From positions 7,456,232-7,520,231 of the forward strand of contig OX030959.1 of the NCBI GenBank assembly GCA_943735955.1: a stretch of 64,000 nt of DNA, read 5' to 3'. Positions 34,591 to 47,363 of the stretch are shown here, in pieces. The translations under genes were made by a program, and so were the position numbers. Source of the stretch: Piscicola geometra (taxonomy: Eukaryota > Annelida > Clitellata > Hirudinida > Piscicolidae). Position 1 is the first letter of the stretch. The number at the start of each line of letters is the position of its first letter. The notes below the pieces were generated by a model. The model was not told where the DNA came from and ran no database searches. It worked only from the letters and a program-made list of their open reading frames with translations.

Positions 34591-35539
34591 CAGGACAAAA
34601 GCTTTTTGGTCAGTACAACGCTAAAACAAGGAACACATGTGTTCATCAATGTATAATTGCCAAGATTGGCAAACAATGACCAGAAAACATGACCCATTGT
34701 ATCTATATAATCGAGAAAATAATGAGCAAAAATATAACAACAATAAATAGGCACACACACAGAAACAGAAACACACAAAATACAGACATAAACTTAAAGA
34801 AACTTATACAAACCTACAGAAAGAGACACAAACCTAAAGAAACAGACACAAACCTACAGAAACAGACACAAACCTAAAGAAAGAGACACAAAGAAAACAA
34901 GAGTGACTGGAATGGAGGAGGAATGGAAGGGCCTACAGGTGGCTGTGTGTGTGGTGGTCATATTGATTGCTTAGGTGATGTGTGTGTGTATGTGTGTGTG
35001 TGCGCGTGTGTATATACATATATATATATATATATACATATATATCTATGTATGTTTGTGGGTGTGTGTGTGTATGTGTGTGAAAAAGAGTTCGGTGCGT
35101 ACGTGTGCCAGGGATAATGGATGCATTCAACAGGCTCGATCAATAACTCAATGCCATTGATCCAGAGACATTCTCTGCCTTTGTGTGCATGTGTGTATGT
35201 ATGTGTGTGGATGTATGCAAAAGTGTATATGTCTGTATGTATGTGAGTGTGTGTATGCGTGAGTGTATGTGTGTATATGCATTTTTGTAATAGTATGTTT
35301 GGGAGTATGTGTTTAGTGTGTATGTGTGTGAAAGTGTGATCTTTCTTTTGTCTATTTTTTTTAACGAAAAGTCGATTTTTAAATTTTTCGTGAATTTGTT
35401 TTTTTAATAATTTTGTTATTGTTCAAATGTTGTCTTAATGAATGATGGTTTTGTTTTTGATTTTTGCATTTTGGTGTTTTTTCTCGAACACCTTCATCTC
35501 TTCAGAGGAATATTCCATATTTTTGTTAAGATGTGTTCC

Positions 35540-35860
35540 TTTGTGTGTGTGTGTGTGTGTGTGTGCGTGTGTGCGTGTGTGTGTGTGTGTGTGTGCGTGC
35601 GTGTATGTTTGTGTGTTTGTGTTTGTATGTTTATGTGCTTGTGCATATCTGTGTGTTTATGTAAGTTGGGTTTGTGTGTGTGTGTATATGTGTATGTGTT
35701 TGTGGCCATCTTGTGGTCAGGGTGTATGTGCCCAGTTGTTTCTCCGTCTGCGTAATTACCTTTGTTATTGGCAGTTTGTGCGTGTGTGCGTGCATCGTGC
35801 AACCCCATCTGTATACGTCTGCTCCTCTTGGAGTGTGTTTGTGTGTGTGTGTATGTATGG
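35540..35860. repeat. GT-rich tract
   Basis: GTGTGT/GTGCGT runs interrupted by short unique sequence. Similar GT tracts lie at 34975-35080 and 35180-35335. Confidence 0.85.
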
Positions 35861-35865
35861 GTGTG

Positions 35866-36021
<156 letters not shown>

Positions 36022-37029
36022 TAGTGTGTGTGTTTATGTGTGTGTTTACCACTCAGAGACCTTCTCTAATTGGTCGCAAACCCTTCAGAACCTCATTCAT
36101 CTTGCTCAAATGAACTCCAACCATACTGTGTGTGTCTTGGGTAACTCAAGGAGGTCAAACTGAAGACGGTAAAACGTGGAAAATGTGACTTCAACTCCGA
36201 GGTAAAAAATGATCTTGATGATGATGTGTTAAAATGAACAATATTGAGAAGATGTGCCGACAAAAGTATTAGAAGCAAGAGTGGTCTAGATATTGATAAT
36301 AGCATTATCGACAGCAACAATGGTAGTGATAAAAATCATAATAATTTATTCTCTTTTATATTATTATGTCGATAAGAACATCTGAAGTTAAGATGCCTCT
36401 ACCTATCAAGTTTTTTAACAACCAAAAAAAACAAACGGCCTTCAACTTCAACTTCAACGACATCAACAAAAACAAAAACAAAACAAGTGCCAAAAACTAT
36501 TCTACCAAACGTTACTCAGTTGGTAGTAGTGAAGGCAAATCGTTGAAATGAAACGGAAGTTTGTGTAGTCATTCAATTACACCATCGATTATCAAGTATC
36601 CACAAGAATAACAACAAAATCGTCAACAACAACAACAACGTAAAACTTTCAAACAAAGAAACATCCGCTAGAAATCAGAAAAACTGTTTTGTTGTTGTTG
36701 TAATTGATAATTGTTAATTGAAATTGTTTTGTTATACTTGTTGCTATTTTGGTTGTTATTGTTGTTTACACTCCTGTTATTGTTACACTTGCTTATGTTG
36801 TCGATAGGTTTTGGTAATGAAAAAATCTGATAAAAAAGCATCCTAGATAGAGATGATGATGGTGATGATAGTGATTATGATAGGGTTGCAGCCGATGGTC
36901 GTAATGGTAATGATGATGATGATGATGACAATGATGACGATGATGAAAACTATAATGAAGGCAGTAACTTATATGATGATGATGGAATATTAATGCAGAC
37001 GATTTCTTTGTGAAGGTTGGAGAGGATAA

Positions 37030-37320
37030 AATGGTAAAAGAGGAAAAATAAAATGAAGAAAAAGAGGATGAAGAAGAGGAGGATGAAGAGGAGGATGAAG
37101 AAGAGGAGGATGAAGAAGAGGAGGATGAAGAAGAGGAGGATGAAGAAGAGGAGGAAAAAAAGAGGAGGAGGAAGAAGAGGAGGAGGAAGAAGAGGAGGAA
37201 GAAGAAGAAGAGGAGGAAAAAGAGGAGAAGGAAAAAGAGGATGAAGAGAAGGAGGATGAAAAGAAGAAGTGGATAAAAAAAGAAGATGAAAAGAAAGAGA
37301 AAGAGGAGAAGAAGCGAGAC
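37030..37320. repeat. Homopurine (GGA/GAA)n tract
   Basis: Nearly all purine on the plus strand (GAGGATGAAGA and GAGGAAGAAG units) for ~290 bp. GAT arrays flank it at about 36850-36955 and 37410-37566. Confidence 0.92.
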
Positions 37321-37427
37321 CTAGCGAGGAGAGGAAGATGATAGCATATTGATCGGAGCACTTGCACACCCTAGCCAATCAATGCAGCTGCTTGTGATTA
37401 AGTGATCCATAGTGATGATGATGGTGA

Positions 37428-37458
<31 letters not shown>

Positions 37459-37705
37459 GGTGATGATGATGATGATGAAAAAAATGATGGTGATGAGGAT
37501 GAGGATGATGATGATGATGGTGATGATGATGGTGGTGATGATGGTGGTGATGATGATGATGATGTATAGTTTCTTTGGTGTTTCCATTAGAAAGTTCAAT
37601 GAATTGGAAGATAATGGTGGAGGTCAGTCAGGGTTACGAATAGTGGAAAAATGAAATGTATGTGTATGAATGGAAAGATGCCGAGAAGATGGGAGAATCT
37701 ATGAA

Positions 37706-40700
37706 GGATGGAAGAGTGCAGGATGGATGGAAGAGTGCAGAAGGGATGGAAGAGTGCAGGAGGGATGGAAGAGTGCAGGAGGGATGGAAGAGTGCAGGAG
37801 GGATGGAAGAGTGCAGGAGGGATGGAAGAGTGCAGGATGGAGGGAAGAGTGCAGGATGGATGGAAGAGTGCAGGATGGATGGAAGAGTGCAGAAGGGATG
37901 GAAGAGTGCAGGAAAGATGGAAGAGTGCAGGAGGGATGGAAGAGTGCAGGAGGGATGGAAGAGTGCAAGAGGGATGGAAGAGTGCAGGAGGGATGGAAGA
38001 GTGCAGAAGGGATGGAAGAGTGCAGGAGGGATGGAAGAGTGCAGGAGTGATGGAAGAGTGCAGGAGGGATGGAAGAGTGCAGGAAGGATGGAAGAGTGAA
38101 GGAGGAATGGAAGAGTGAAGGAGGGATGGAAGAGTGAAGGAGGAATGGAAGAGTGCAGGAGGGATGGAAGAGTGCAAGAGGGATGGAAGAGTGCAGGAGG
38201 GATGGAAGAGTGCAGGAGTGATGGAAGAGGGCAGGAGGGATGGAAGAGTGCAGGAGGGATGGAAGAGTGCAGGAGGGATGGAAGAGTGCAGGAGTGATGG
38301 AAGAGGGCAGGAGGGATGGAAGAGTGCAGGAGGGATGGAAGAGTGCAGGAGTGATGGAAGAGTGCAGGAGGGATGGAAGAGTGCAGGAGGGATGGAAGAG
38401 TGCAGGAGTGATGGAAGAGGGCAGGAGGGATGGAAGAGTGCAGGAGGGATAGAAGAGTGCAGGAGGGATGGAAGAGTGCAGGAGGGATGGAAGAGTACAG
38501 GATGGAGGGAAGAGTGCAGAAGGGATGGAAGAGTGCAGGAAAGATGGAAGAGTGCAGGAGGGATGGAAGAGTGCAAGAGGGATGGAAGAGTGCAGGAGGG
38601 ATGGAAGAGTGCAGGAGGGATGGAAGAGTGCAGGAAGGATGGAAGAGTGAAGGAGGAATGGAAGAGTGAAGGAGGGATGGAAGAGTGAAGGAGGAATGGA
38701 AGAGTGCAGGAGGGATGGAAGAGTGCAAGAGGGATGGAAGAGTGCAGGAGGGATGGAAGAGTGCAAGAGTGATGGAAGAGGGCAGGAGGGATGGAAGAGT
38801 GCAGGAGGGATGGAAGAGTGCAGGAGGGATGGAAGAGTGCAGGAGTGATGGAAGAGGGCAGGAGGGATGGAAGAGTGCAGGAGGGATGGAAGAGTGCAGG
38901 AGTGATGGAAGAGTGCAGGAGGGATGGAAGAGTGCAGGAGGGATGGAAGAGTGCAGGAGTGATGGAAGAGGGCAGGAGGGATGGAAGAGTGCAGGAGGGA
39001 TAGAAGAGTGCAGGAGGGATGGAAGAGTGCAGGAGGGATGGAAGAGTACAGGATGGAGGGAAGAGTGCAGAAGGGATGGAAGAGTGCAGGAAAGATGGAA
39101 GAGTGCAGGAGGGATGGAAGAGTGCAAGAGGGATGGAAGAGTGCAGGAGGGATGGAAGAGTGCAGAAGGGATGGAAGAGTGCAGGAAGGATGGAAGAGTG
39201 CAGAAGTGATGGAAGAGGGCAGGAGGGATGGAAGAGTGCAGGAGGGATGGAAGAGTGCAGGAGTGATGGAAGAGTGCAGGAGGGATGGAAGAGTGCAAGA
39301 GGGATGGAAGAGTGAAGGAGGAATGGAAGAGTGAAGGAGGGATGGAAGAGTGAAGGAGGAATGGAAGAGTGAAGGAGGGATGGAAGAGTGCAGGAGGGAT
39401 GGAAGAGTGCAGGAGGGATGGAAGAGTGCAGGAGGGATGGAAGAGTGAAGGAGGAATGGAAGAGTGAAGGAGAGATGGAAGAGTGCACGAGTGATGGAAG
39501 AGGGCAGGAGGGATGGAAGAGTGCAGGAGGGATGGAAGAGTGCAGGAGGGATGGAAGAGTGAAGGAGGGATGGAAGAGTGAAGGAGGGATGGAAGAGTGA
39601 AGGAGGGATGGAAGAGTACAGGAGGAATGGAAGAGTGCAGGAGGGATGGAAGAGTGCAGAAGGGATGGAAGAGTGCAGGAGGGATGGAAGAGTGCAGGAG
39701 GGATGGAAGAGTGCAGAAGGGATGGAAGAGTGCAGGAGGGATGGAAGAGTGCAGGAGGAATGGAAGAGTGCAGGAGGGATGGAAGAGTGCAGGAGAGATG
39801 GAAGAGTGCAGGAGGGATGGAAGAGTGCAGGAGGGATGGAAGAGTGCAAGAGGGATGGAAGAGTGCAAGAGGGATGGAAGAGTGCAAGAGGGATGGAAGA
39901 GTGCAGGAGGGATGGAAGAGTGCAGGAGGGATGGAAGAGTGCAGGAGGGATGGAAGAGTGCAGAAGGGATGGAAGAGTGCAGGAGGGATGGAAGAGTGCA
40001 AGAGGGATGGAAGAGTGCAAGAGGGATGGAAGAGTGCAGGAGGGATGGAAGAGTGCAGGAGGGATGGAAGAGTGCAGGAGGAATGGAAGAGTGCAGGAGG
40101 GATGGAAGAGTGCAGGAGGGATGGAAGAGTGCAGGAGGGATGGAAGAGTGCAGGAGGGATGGAAGATTGCAAGAGGGATGGAAGAGTGCAGGAGGGATGG
40201 AAGAGTGCAGGAGGGATGGAAGAGTGCAGGAGGGATGGAAGAGTGCAGGATGGATGGAAGAGTGCAGGAGGGATGGAAGAGTGCAGGAGGGATGGAAGAG
40301 TGCAGGAGGGATGGAAGAGTGCAGAAGGGATGGAAGAGTGCAGGAGGGATGGAAGAGTGCAAGAGGGATGGAAGAGTGCAAGAGGGATGGAAGAGTGCAG
40401 GAGGGATGGAAGAGTGCAGGAGGGATGGAAGAGTGCAGAAGGGATGGAAGAGTGAAGGAGGGATGGAAGAGTGCAGGAGGGATAGAAGAGTGCAGGAGGG
40501 ATGGAAGAGTGCAGGAGGGATGGAAGAGTGCAGGAGGGATGGAAGAGTGCAGAAGGGATGGAAGAGTGCAGGAGGGATGGAAGAGTGCAGGAGTGATGGA
40601 AGAGGGCAGGAGGGATGGAAGAGTGCAGGAGGGATGGAAGAGTGCAGGAGTGATGGAAGAGTGCAGGAGGGATGGAAGAGTGCAAGAGGGATGGAAGAGT

Positions 40701-43700
40701 GAAGGAGGAATGGAAGAGTGAAGGAGGGATGGAAGAGTGAAGGAGGAATGGAAGAGTGAAGGAGGGATGGAAGAGTGCAGGAGGGATGGAAGAGTGCAGG
40801 AGGGATGGAAGAGTGCAGGAGGGATGGAAGAGTGAAGGAGAGATGGAAGAGTGCACGAGTGATGGAAGAGGGCAGGAGGGATGGAAGAGTGCAGGAGGGA
40901 TGGAAGAGTGCAGGAGGGATGGAAGAGTGAAGGAGGGATGGAAGAGTGCAAGAGGGATGGGAGAGTGCAAGAGGGATGGAAGAGTGAAGGAGGGATGGAA
41001 GAGTGAAGGAGGGATGGAAGAGTGAAGGAGGGATGGAAGAGTACAGGAGGAATGGAAGAGTGCAGGAGGGATGGAAGAGTGCAGAAGGGATGGAAGAGTG
41101 CAGGAGGGATGGAAGAGTGCAGGAGGGATGGAAGAGTGCAGAAGGGATGGAAGAGTGCAGAAGGGATGGAAGAGTGCAGGAGGAATGGAAGAGTGCAGGA
41201 GGGATGGAAGAGTGCAGGAGGAATGGAAGAGTGCAGGAGGGATGGAAGAGTGCAGGAGAGATGGAAGAGTGCAGGAGGGATGGAAGAGTGCAGGAGGGAT
41301 GGAAGAGTGCAAGAGGGATGGAAGAGTGCAAGAGGGATGGAAGAGTGCAAGAGGGATGGAAGAGTGCAGGAGGGATGGAAGAGTGCAGGAGGGATGGAAG
41401 AGTGCAGGAGGGATGGAAGAGTGCAGAAGGGATGGAAGAGTGCAGGAGGGATGGAAGAGTGCAAGAGGGATGGAAGAGTGCAAGAGGGATGGAAGAGTGC
41501 AGGAGGGATGGAAGAGTGCAGGAGGGATGGAAGAGTGCAGGAGGAATGGAAGAGTGCAGGAGGGATGGAAGAGTGCAGGAGGGATGGAAGAGTGCAGGAG
41601 GGATGGAAGAGTGCAGGAGGGATGGAAGATTGCAAGAGGGATGGAAGAGTGCAGGAGGGATGGAAGAGTGCAGGAGGGATGGAAGAGTGCAGGAGGGATG
41701 GAAGAGTGCAGGATGGATGGAAGAGTGCAGGAGGGATGGAAGAGTGCAGGAGGGATGGAAGAGTGCAGGAGGGATGGAAGAGTGCAGAAGGGATGGAAGA
41801 GTGCAGGAGGGATGGAAGAGTGCAGGAGGGATGGAAGAGTGCAGGAGGGATGGAAGAGTGCAGGAGGGATGGAAGAGTGCAGGAGGGATGGAAGAGTGCA
41901 GAAGGGATGGAAGAGTGAAGGAGGGATGGAAGAGTGCAGGAGGGATAGAAGAGTGCAGGAGGGATGGAAGAGTGCAGGAGGGATGGAAGAGTGCAGGAGG
42001 GATGGAAGAGTGCAGAAGGGATGGAAGAGTGCAGGAGGGATGGAAGAGTGCAGGAGTGATGGAAGAGGGCAGGAGGGATGGAAGAGTGCAGGAGGGATGG
42101 AAGAGTGCAGGAGTGATGGAAGAGTGCAGGAGGGATGGAAGAGTGCAAGAGGGATGGAAGAGTGAAGGAGGAATGGAAGAGTGAAGGAGGGATGGAAGAG
42201 TGAAGGAGGAATGGAAGAGTGAAGGAGGGATGGAAGAGTGCAGGAGGGATGGAAGAGTGCAGGAGGGATGGAAGAGTGCAGGAGGGATGGAAGAGTGAAG
42301 GAGGAATGGAAGAGTGAAGGAGAGATGGAAGAGTGCACGAGTGATGGAAGAGGGCAGGAGGGATGGAAGAGTGCAGGAGGGATGGAAGAGTGCAGGAGGG
42401 ATGGAAGAGTGAAGGAGGGATGGAAGAGTGCAAGAGGGATGGGAGAGTGCAAGAGGGATGGAAGAGTGAAGGAGGGATGGAAGAGTGAAGGAGGGATGGA
42501 AGAGTGCAGAAGGGATGGAAGAGTGCAGGAGGGATGGAAGAGTGCAGGAGGAATGGAAGAGTGCAGGAGGGATGGAAGAGTGCAGGAGGGATGGAAGAGT
42601 GCAGGAGGGATGGAAGAGTGCAGGAGGGATGGAAGAGTGCAAGAGGGATGGAAGAGTGCAGGAGGGATGGAAGAGTGCAAGAGGGATGGAAGAGTGCAGG
42701 AGGGATGGAAGAGTGCAGGAGGGATGGAAGAGTGCAGAAGGGATGGAAGAGTGCAGGAGGGATGGAAGAGTGCAAGAGGGATGGAAGAGTGCAAGAGGGA
42801 TGGAAGAGTGCAGAAGGGATGGAAGAGTGCAGGAGGGATGGAAGAGTGCAGGAGGAATGGAAGAGTGCAGGAGGGATGGAAGAGTGCAGGAGGGATGGAA
42901 GAGTGCAGGAGGGATGGAAGAGTGCAGGATGGATGGAAGAGTGCAGGAGGGATGGAAGAGTGCAGGAGGGATGGAAGAGTGCAGGAGGGATGGAAGAGTG
43001 CAGAAGGGATGGAAGAGTGCAGGAGGGATGGAAGAGTGCAGGAGGAATGGAAGAGTGCAGGAGGGATGGAAGAGTGCAGGAGGGATGGAAGAGTGCAGGA
43101 GGGATGGAAGAGTGCAGGAGGGATGGAAGAGTGCAAGAGGGATGGAAGAGTGCAGGAGGGATGGAAGAGTGCAAGAGGGATGGAAGAGTGCAGGAGGGAT
43201 GGAAGAGTGCAGGAGGGATGGAAGAGTGCAGGAGGGATGGAAGAGTGCAGAAGGGATGGAAGAGTGCAGGAGGGATGGAAGAGTGCAAGAGGGATGGAAG
43301 AGTGCAAGAGGGATGGAAGAGTGCAGGAGGGATGGAAGAGTGCAGGAGGGATGGAAGAGTGCAGGAGGAATGGAAGAGTGCAGGAGGGATGGAAGAGTGC
43401 AGGAGGGATGGAAGAGTGCAGGAGGGATGGAAGAGTGCAGGAGGGATGGAAGATTGCAAGAGGGATGGAAGAGTGCAGGAGGGATGGAAGAGTGCAGGAG
43501 GGATGGAAGAGTGCAGGATGGATGGAAGAGTGCAGGAGGGATGGAAGAGTGCAGGATGGATGGAAGAGTGCAGGAGGGATGGAAGAGTGCAGGAGGGATG
43601 GAAGAGTGCAGGAGGGATGGAAGAGTGCAGAAGGGATGGAAGAGTGCAGGAGGGATGGAAGAGTGCAGGAGGGATGGAAGAGTGCAGGAGGGATGGAAGA

Positions 43701-44345
43701 GTGCAGGAGGGATGGAAGAGTGCAGGAGGGATGGAAGAGTGCAGAAGGGATGGAAGAGTGAAAGAGGGATGGAAGAGTGCAGGAGGGATAGAAGAGTGCA
43801 GGAGGGATGGAAGAGTGCAGGAGGGATGGAAGAGTGCAGAAGGGATGGAAGAGTGCAGGAGGAATGGAAGAGTGCAGAAGGGATGGAAGAGTGCAGGAGG
43901 GATGGAAGAGTGCAGGAGGGATGGAAGAGTGCAGGAGGGATGGAAGAGTGCAGAAGGGATGGAAGAGTGCAGGAGGGATGGAAGAGTGCAAGAGGGATGG
44001 AAGAGTGCAGGAGGGATGGAAGAGTGCAGGAGGGATGGAAGAGTGCAGGAGGGATGGAAGAGTGCAGGATGGATGGAAAAGTGCAAGAGGGATGGAAGAG
44101 TGCAGGAGGGATGGAAGAGTGAAGGAGGGATGGAAGAGTGCAGGATGGATGGAAGAGTGCAGGAGGGATGGAAGAGTGCAGGAGGGATGGAAGAGTGCAG
44201 GAGGGATGGAAGAGTGCAGGAGGGATGGAAGAGTGCAGGAGGGATGGAAGAGTGCAGGAGGGATGGAAGAGTGCAGAAGGGATGGAAGAGTGCAGGAGGG
44301 ATGGAAGAGTACAGGAAAGATGGAAGAGTGCAGGAGGAATGGAAG
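37706..44345. repeat. 19-bp satellite array, ~6.6 kb, with higher-order structure
   Basis: About 350 head-to-tail copies of GGAAGAGTGCAGGAGGGAT with few variants (GCAGAAGG, GCAAGAGG, GTGAAGGAGG, GAGGAATGG, GTGATGG). Unit length is conserved so strictly that frames stay open for over 2200 codons. Blocks of variants recur at +551 bp (29 units) between about 38115 and 39240, and at about +1425 bp (75 units) between about 39390 and 42500. The long frames on both strands are by-products, because 19 bp is not a multiple of 3 and the unit carries no stop in any frame used. Confidence 0.97.
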
Positions 44346-44414
44346 AAGGTGGACAGACATCTACCCCACAGCCCTGAAACCACCACAGAATACATATGGG
44401 TTTTTCCAGTTATT

Positions 44415-44622
44415 ACAATTATTTGTGTGTATGTGTGTGTTTGTGTGTGTATGTGTGTGTTTGTGTGGGTATGTGTGTGTTTGTGTGTGAATGTTTTTTC
44501 AAGGGTGAACTAATGTGTTTTTGTTGTATGTCTTAAAGAGTTTGTCAAGAACCGATGTTTAACCATTAGATGACCTTTACACTGTGTTTGTTTGTGTGTG
44601 TGTGTATGTGTGTGTGTGTGGG

Positions 44623-44654
<32 letters not shown>

Positions 44655-45038
44655 GGGGTGTGTGTGTGATTGTTTATGTGCGTGTGTGTGTGTGTGATTG
44701 TTTGTGAGTGTGTGTGTGTGGGTGTGTATGTGTGATTGTTTGTGAGTGTGTGTCTGTGCGCTTGTGAGTCTTTCTTTCTAGCGTCGAATCAATACCATTG
44801 ACCGGTCCTCGACGTTCTTCCATTGACAACATCAACAACAACAAAAATCAACAAAAATATTTAAAAGTTATAAAGTAACGCTGACACACACAAATAGATA
44901 TATATTGTTTATTTGAGTGTTTGTGTGTAAAAGTTGGGTGCTTTGTGTGGTTGTAGGTGATCAAGATATGAGATGAAGTGTAAAAGAGGATAGTATGATT
45001 GTAGGGAAAATAGGAAATTAGGTGACTTTTAAGAATGT

Positions 45039-45102
<64 letters not shown>

Positions 45103-45105
45103 TAA
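44415..45105. repeat. GT-rich region
   Basis: Successive (GT)n tracts at about 44421-44490, 44585-44760 and 45038-45100, with short unique sequence between. Confidence 0.85.
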
Positions 45106-45109
45106 GGAT

Positions 45110-45194
45110 GTGAAGGCAGGTCGATGCAGGGCAGGGTGATTGAGAGGGAGGCTTGACAGTCGATGAAGACCATTGATCCTTGCTTGCTGTAATG
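45110..45194 (-). CDS. Candidate terminal exon of an unrecognised gene (weak)
   Basis: On the minus strand an acceptor CAACATTACAG is followed by a frame containing KQGSMVFIDCQASLSITLPC and IDLPSHP, ending in TAA. An AATAAA lies at 44908-44913. Codon use looks coding but I recognise no family and cannot find the preceding exon. A 79-aa frame at 45476-45715 on the same strand may or may not belong to it. Confidence 0.25.
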
Positions 45195-45824
45195 TTGCGT
45201 GGTGAGAGAGATCGTGAGTGTGGTGGTGGGAGAAACCGTGGAGGGGATGAGAGATGGTGAAGGTGGTTAGAGATGGTGAAGGTGGTTAAAGATGGTGAAG
45301 GTGGTTAGAGGTGGTGAAGGTGGTTAGAGATGGTGAAGGATGTGAGATAGGGTGAAAGGGGTTGTAGTGCAGTGTTTTATTCACTGGAAAATTAACTTTT
45401 CTCAAGTTAACGTTTCCTAGAAACAAACCCGCCACTCAAAATGATCAAAAATTAGGCAAATTAAATTGTATTTTTTCAGAAAAACATGAATTTTGAAGTT
45501 TCTTCAGTGATTTTCACGAAAATGTCAGTATATGAGTTGCAGTGCCTCCTAGGGGGCTCACACAAGTAGCTGTCTACTCGTAAGATCGGCGTGTTCAGCT
45601 TTTGCGCACATTCTGGATTTAAGTTCTGCCTGTGAGCTTCTATGGCTTTGTGTGAACTCCGCTCGATGGGTGGACAAATATTTCGGGATGAATCGATCTT
45701 ACTTGACGTCTCCAAAAGCCGTCATTTCCTTGTCATGAATATGCGTCGAAAGTGTCAAAGATTCTATTTAAAATGTCATGTTTCAATCTTAATTTAACTT
45801 CAAATGTATTTTTTATAAAAAACA

Positions 45825-45910
45825 ATAAGTTTATTTTTTCTAAAAAATAATAAATTTATTTTTTCTAAAAAATAATAAATTTATTTTTTCTAAAAAATAA
45901 TAAATTTAGA
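45825..45910. repeat. 26-bp AT-rich palindromic tandem repeat
   Basis: Three to four copies of TTTATTTTTTCTAAAAAATA plus ATAAAT; each unit can fold on itself. 45911-46890 shows GAGTGTGAGATGG and CAATAAAATA short repeats but no gene. Confidence 0.8.
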
Positions 45911-46899
45911 GGCATTTAATTGGTGGCGAGAAAAAATGGCTGGGCTTTATTCTTAACGCCTGCACTTCTTGCATTAGCTGGAGGACTTAGAAAGAATCGG
46001 AAGAGCCTCACATTAGTAAGTTTTCCTATTGAAAAAGCTTTTTTTAGTGGTGTTGCTAGCAAGGGAGATGGAGAGATGGTGTTGGTAAGGCAGTGAGAAA
46101 ATGGTGAGATGGTAGGATGGTGTGAGGGTTGTGGTGAATGGAAGTAAAGTGGTCAAAAATTACTCAAAAATGGCATGTGAGCGAGTGATGAGGTGTGAGT
46201 GCTTGATGGAGTGAGAGTGTGAGATGAAGGGAGAGTGTGAGATGGAGTGAGAATTTTATTTTGACAGTGTGATAAGTGGAAGGAAACCCTTCATTTGGCT
46301 TTTGTCACAACTCAAGACAGCTTAGAACTTGACAGCAACAAAAACTCGAGAACAGAACTCAAACGATCTCTCGAGAAAACAAAAAATTGAAATAATCAAC
46401 AGCATTAATAACAAAACAGGCCTTTCTAATTCATACATTTTTAACAGCAACAGATAGTTAATGAGTGGTGGATGTGTGGTTTGTGTAGCCGGTGTTGCTA
46501 GGCACTGTGCGGTGGTTGCGAAGCAAGCTACAAGTCTATCGATCAGTCAATAAAGAGTGCCATGCATCGATTGTTCTAGGAGAAGAAAGGAAAAATTAAA
46601 AGAGGAAGAGAAAATGAAGAAGAAGAAAAATGCAATAAAATGCAATAAAATACAATATAATGAAATAAAATACAATGCAAAGCAATACAATACAATACAA
46701 TGCAATAATTCAATGCAAGTTAATTAAAGAAGTCAAAAACATCAATTTTAAGCTTCAAGAAACCTGAGTTGTGAAAATAACAAGTGAATGAATGATCACA
46801 CAGTACAAATAACTTCAACGTGGAGAAAAACATTTAAAATAAAATAAAAGTTGCGAACAGCTGAAAGACTGTAAATTTATTTAGGCCAATGTGATTTCT

Positions 46900-47265
46900 T
46901 CAGTAGAATCGTCGTGGAAGAGCGAATAAATGCTGAGTTCTTGATGAGTGAACAAGTCTTCTGGAGTTTGCAGCTGTATGGAAGAACACTTCTTTAAGTA
47001 GCATATTTGTGTATTTCCTTCTCAGGAAGACTGGATCCCATGCCGACGTCATTAGGCAAGTAATCCAGCCACTTATTGAACAAGAACCTGAAAATTCAGA
47101 TTGAACCCAGTGAATTATCTCAAAAATTGTTGTGCTTGAACTTTCTAGTTTCCTTGCGCTGCGCTCTTGATTACAGTCTGAACTAGGGGCCTCGTCGATT
47201 GGAAGTGAATTCCATGAAAGCAGGTCAACTGAATCATTTCCGTGCAACGATGCACATGCGAGCAT
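46900..47265 (-). CDS. Candidate short gene, 121-aa ORF (weak)
   Basis: An ORF starting MLACASLHGNDSVDLLSWNS runs to a TGA at 46900-46902. TATAAA lies at 47358-47363 about 93 bp upstream on the same strand, and AATAAA at 46877-46882 just after the stop, so promoter, ORF and poly(A) site are collinear. Another reading uses an acceptor TGAATTTTCAG ending at 47088 and a terminal exon (FLFNKWLDYLPNDVGMGS..., stop at 46994-46996). Both cannot be right. No known domain is recognised. Confidence 0.3.
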   Translation of the reverse strand: MLACASLHGNDSVDLLSWNSLPIDEAPSSDCNQERSARKLESSSTTIFEIIHWVQSEFSGSCSISGWITCLMTSAWDPVFLRRKYTNMLLKEVFFHTAANSRRLVHSSRTQHLFALPRRFY

Positions 47266-47357
47266 CGATGGCTGGCACTCGTTGGCAGGTCACCATGGAA
47301 GAACGTAGTTTGAACGGAACAGATGGGAGATTATTGTAGTGCGGTGGAGACGGGACC

Positions 47358-47363
47358 TTTATA
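47358..47363 (-). promoter_or_regulatory. TATA box candidate
   Basis: CTATAAAGG on the minus strand upstream of the 121-aa ORF. Confidence 0.3.

Noticed and set aside
36366..36551. 61-aa Asn/Lys-rich plus-strand ORF
   Set aside because: AT-rich low-complexity composition and no gene signals.
37706..44345. CRISPR array
   Set aside because: Repeats are directly adjacent with no unique spacers, and the genome is eukaryotic.
37596..44395. Two overlapping minus-strand ORFs of about 2250 aa
   Set aside because: They are by-products of the 19-bp satellite. Residues repeat every 19 positions and the plus-strand frames are open in the same way.
45476..45715. 79-aa minus-strand ORF
   Set aside because: No splice sites, promoter or recognised motif. 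It is noted only as a possible neighbour of the weak exon at 45110-45194.
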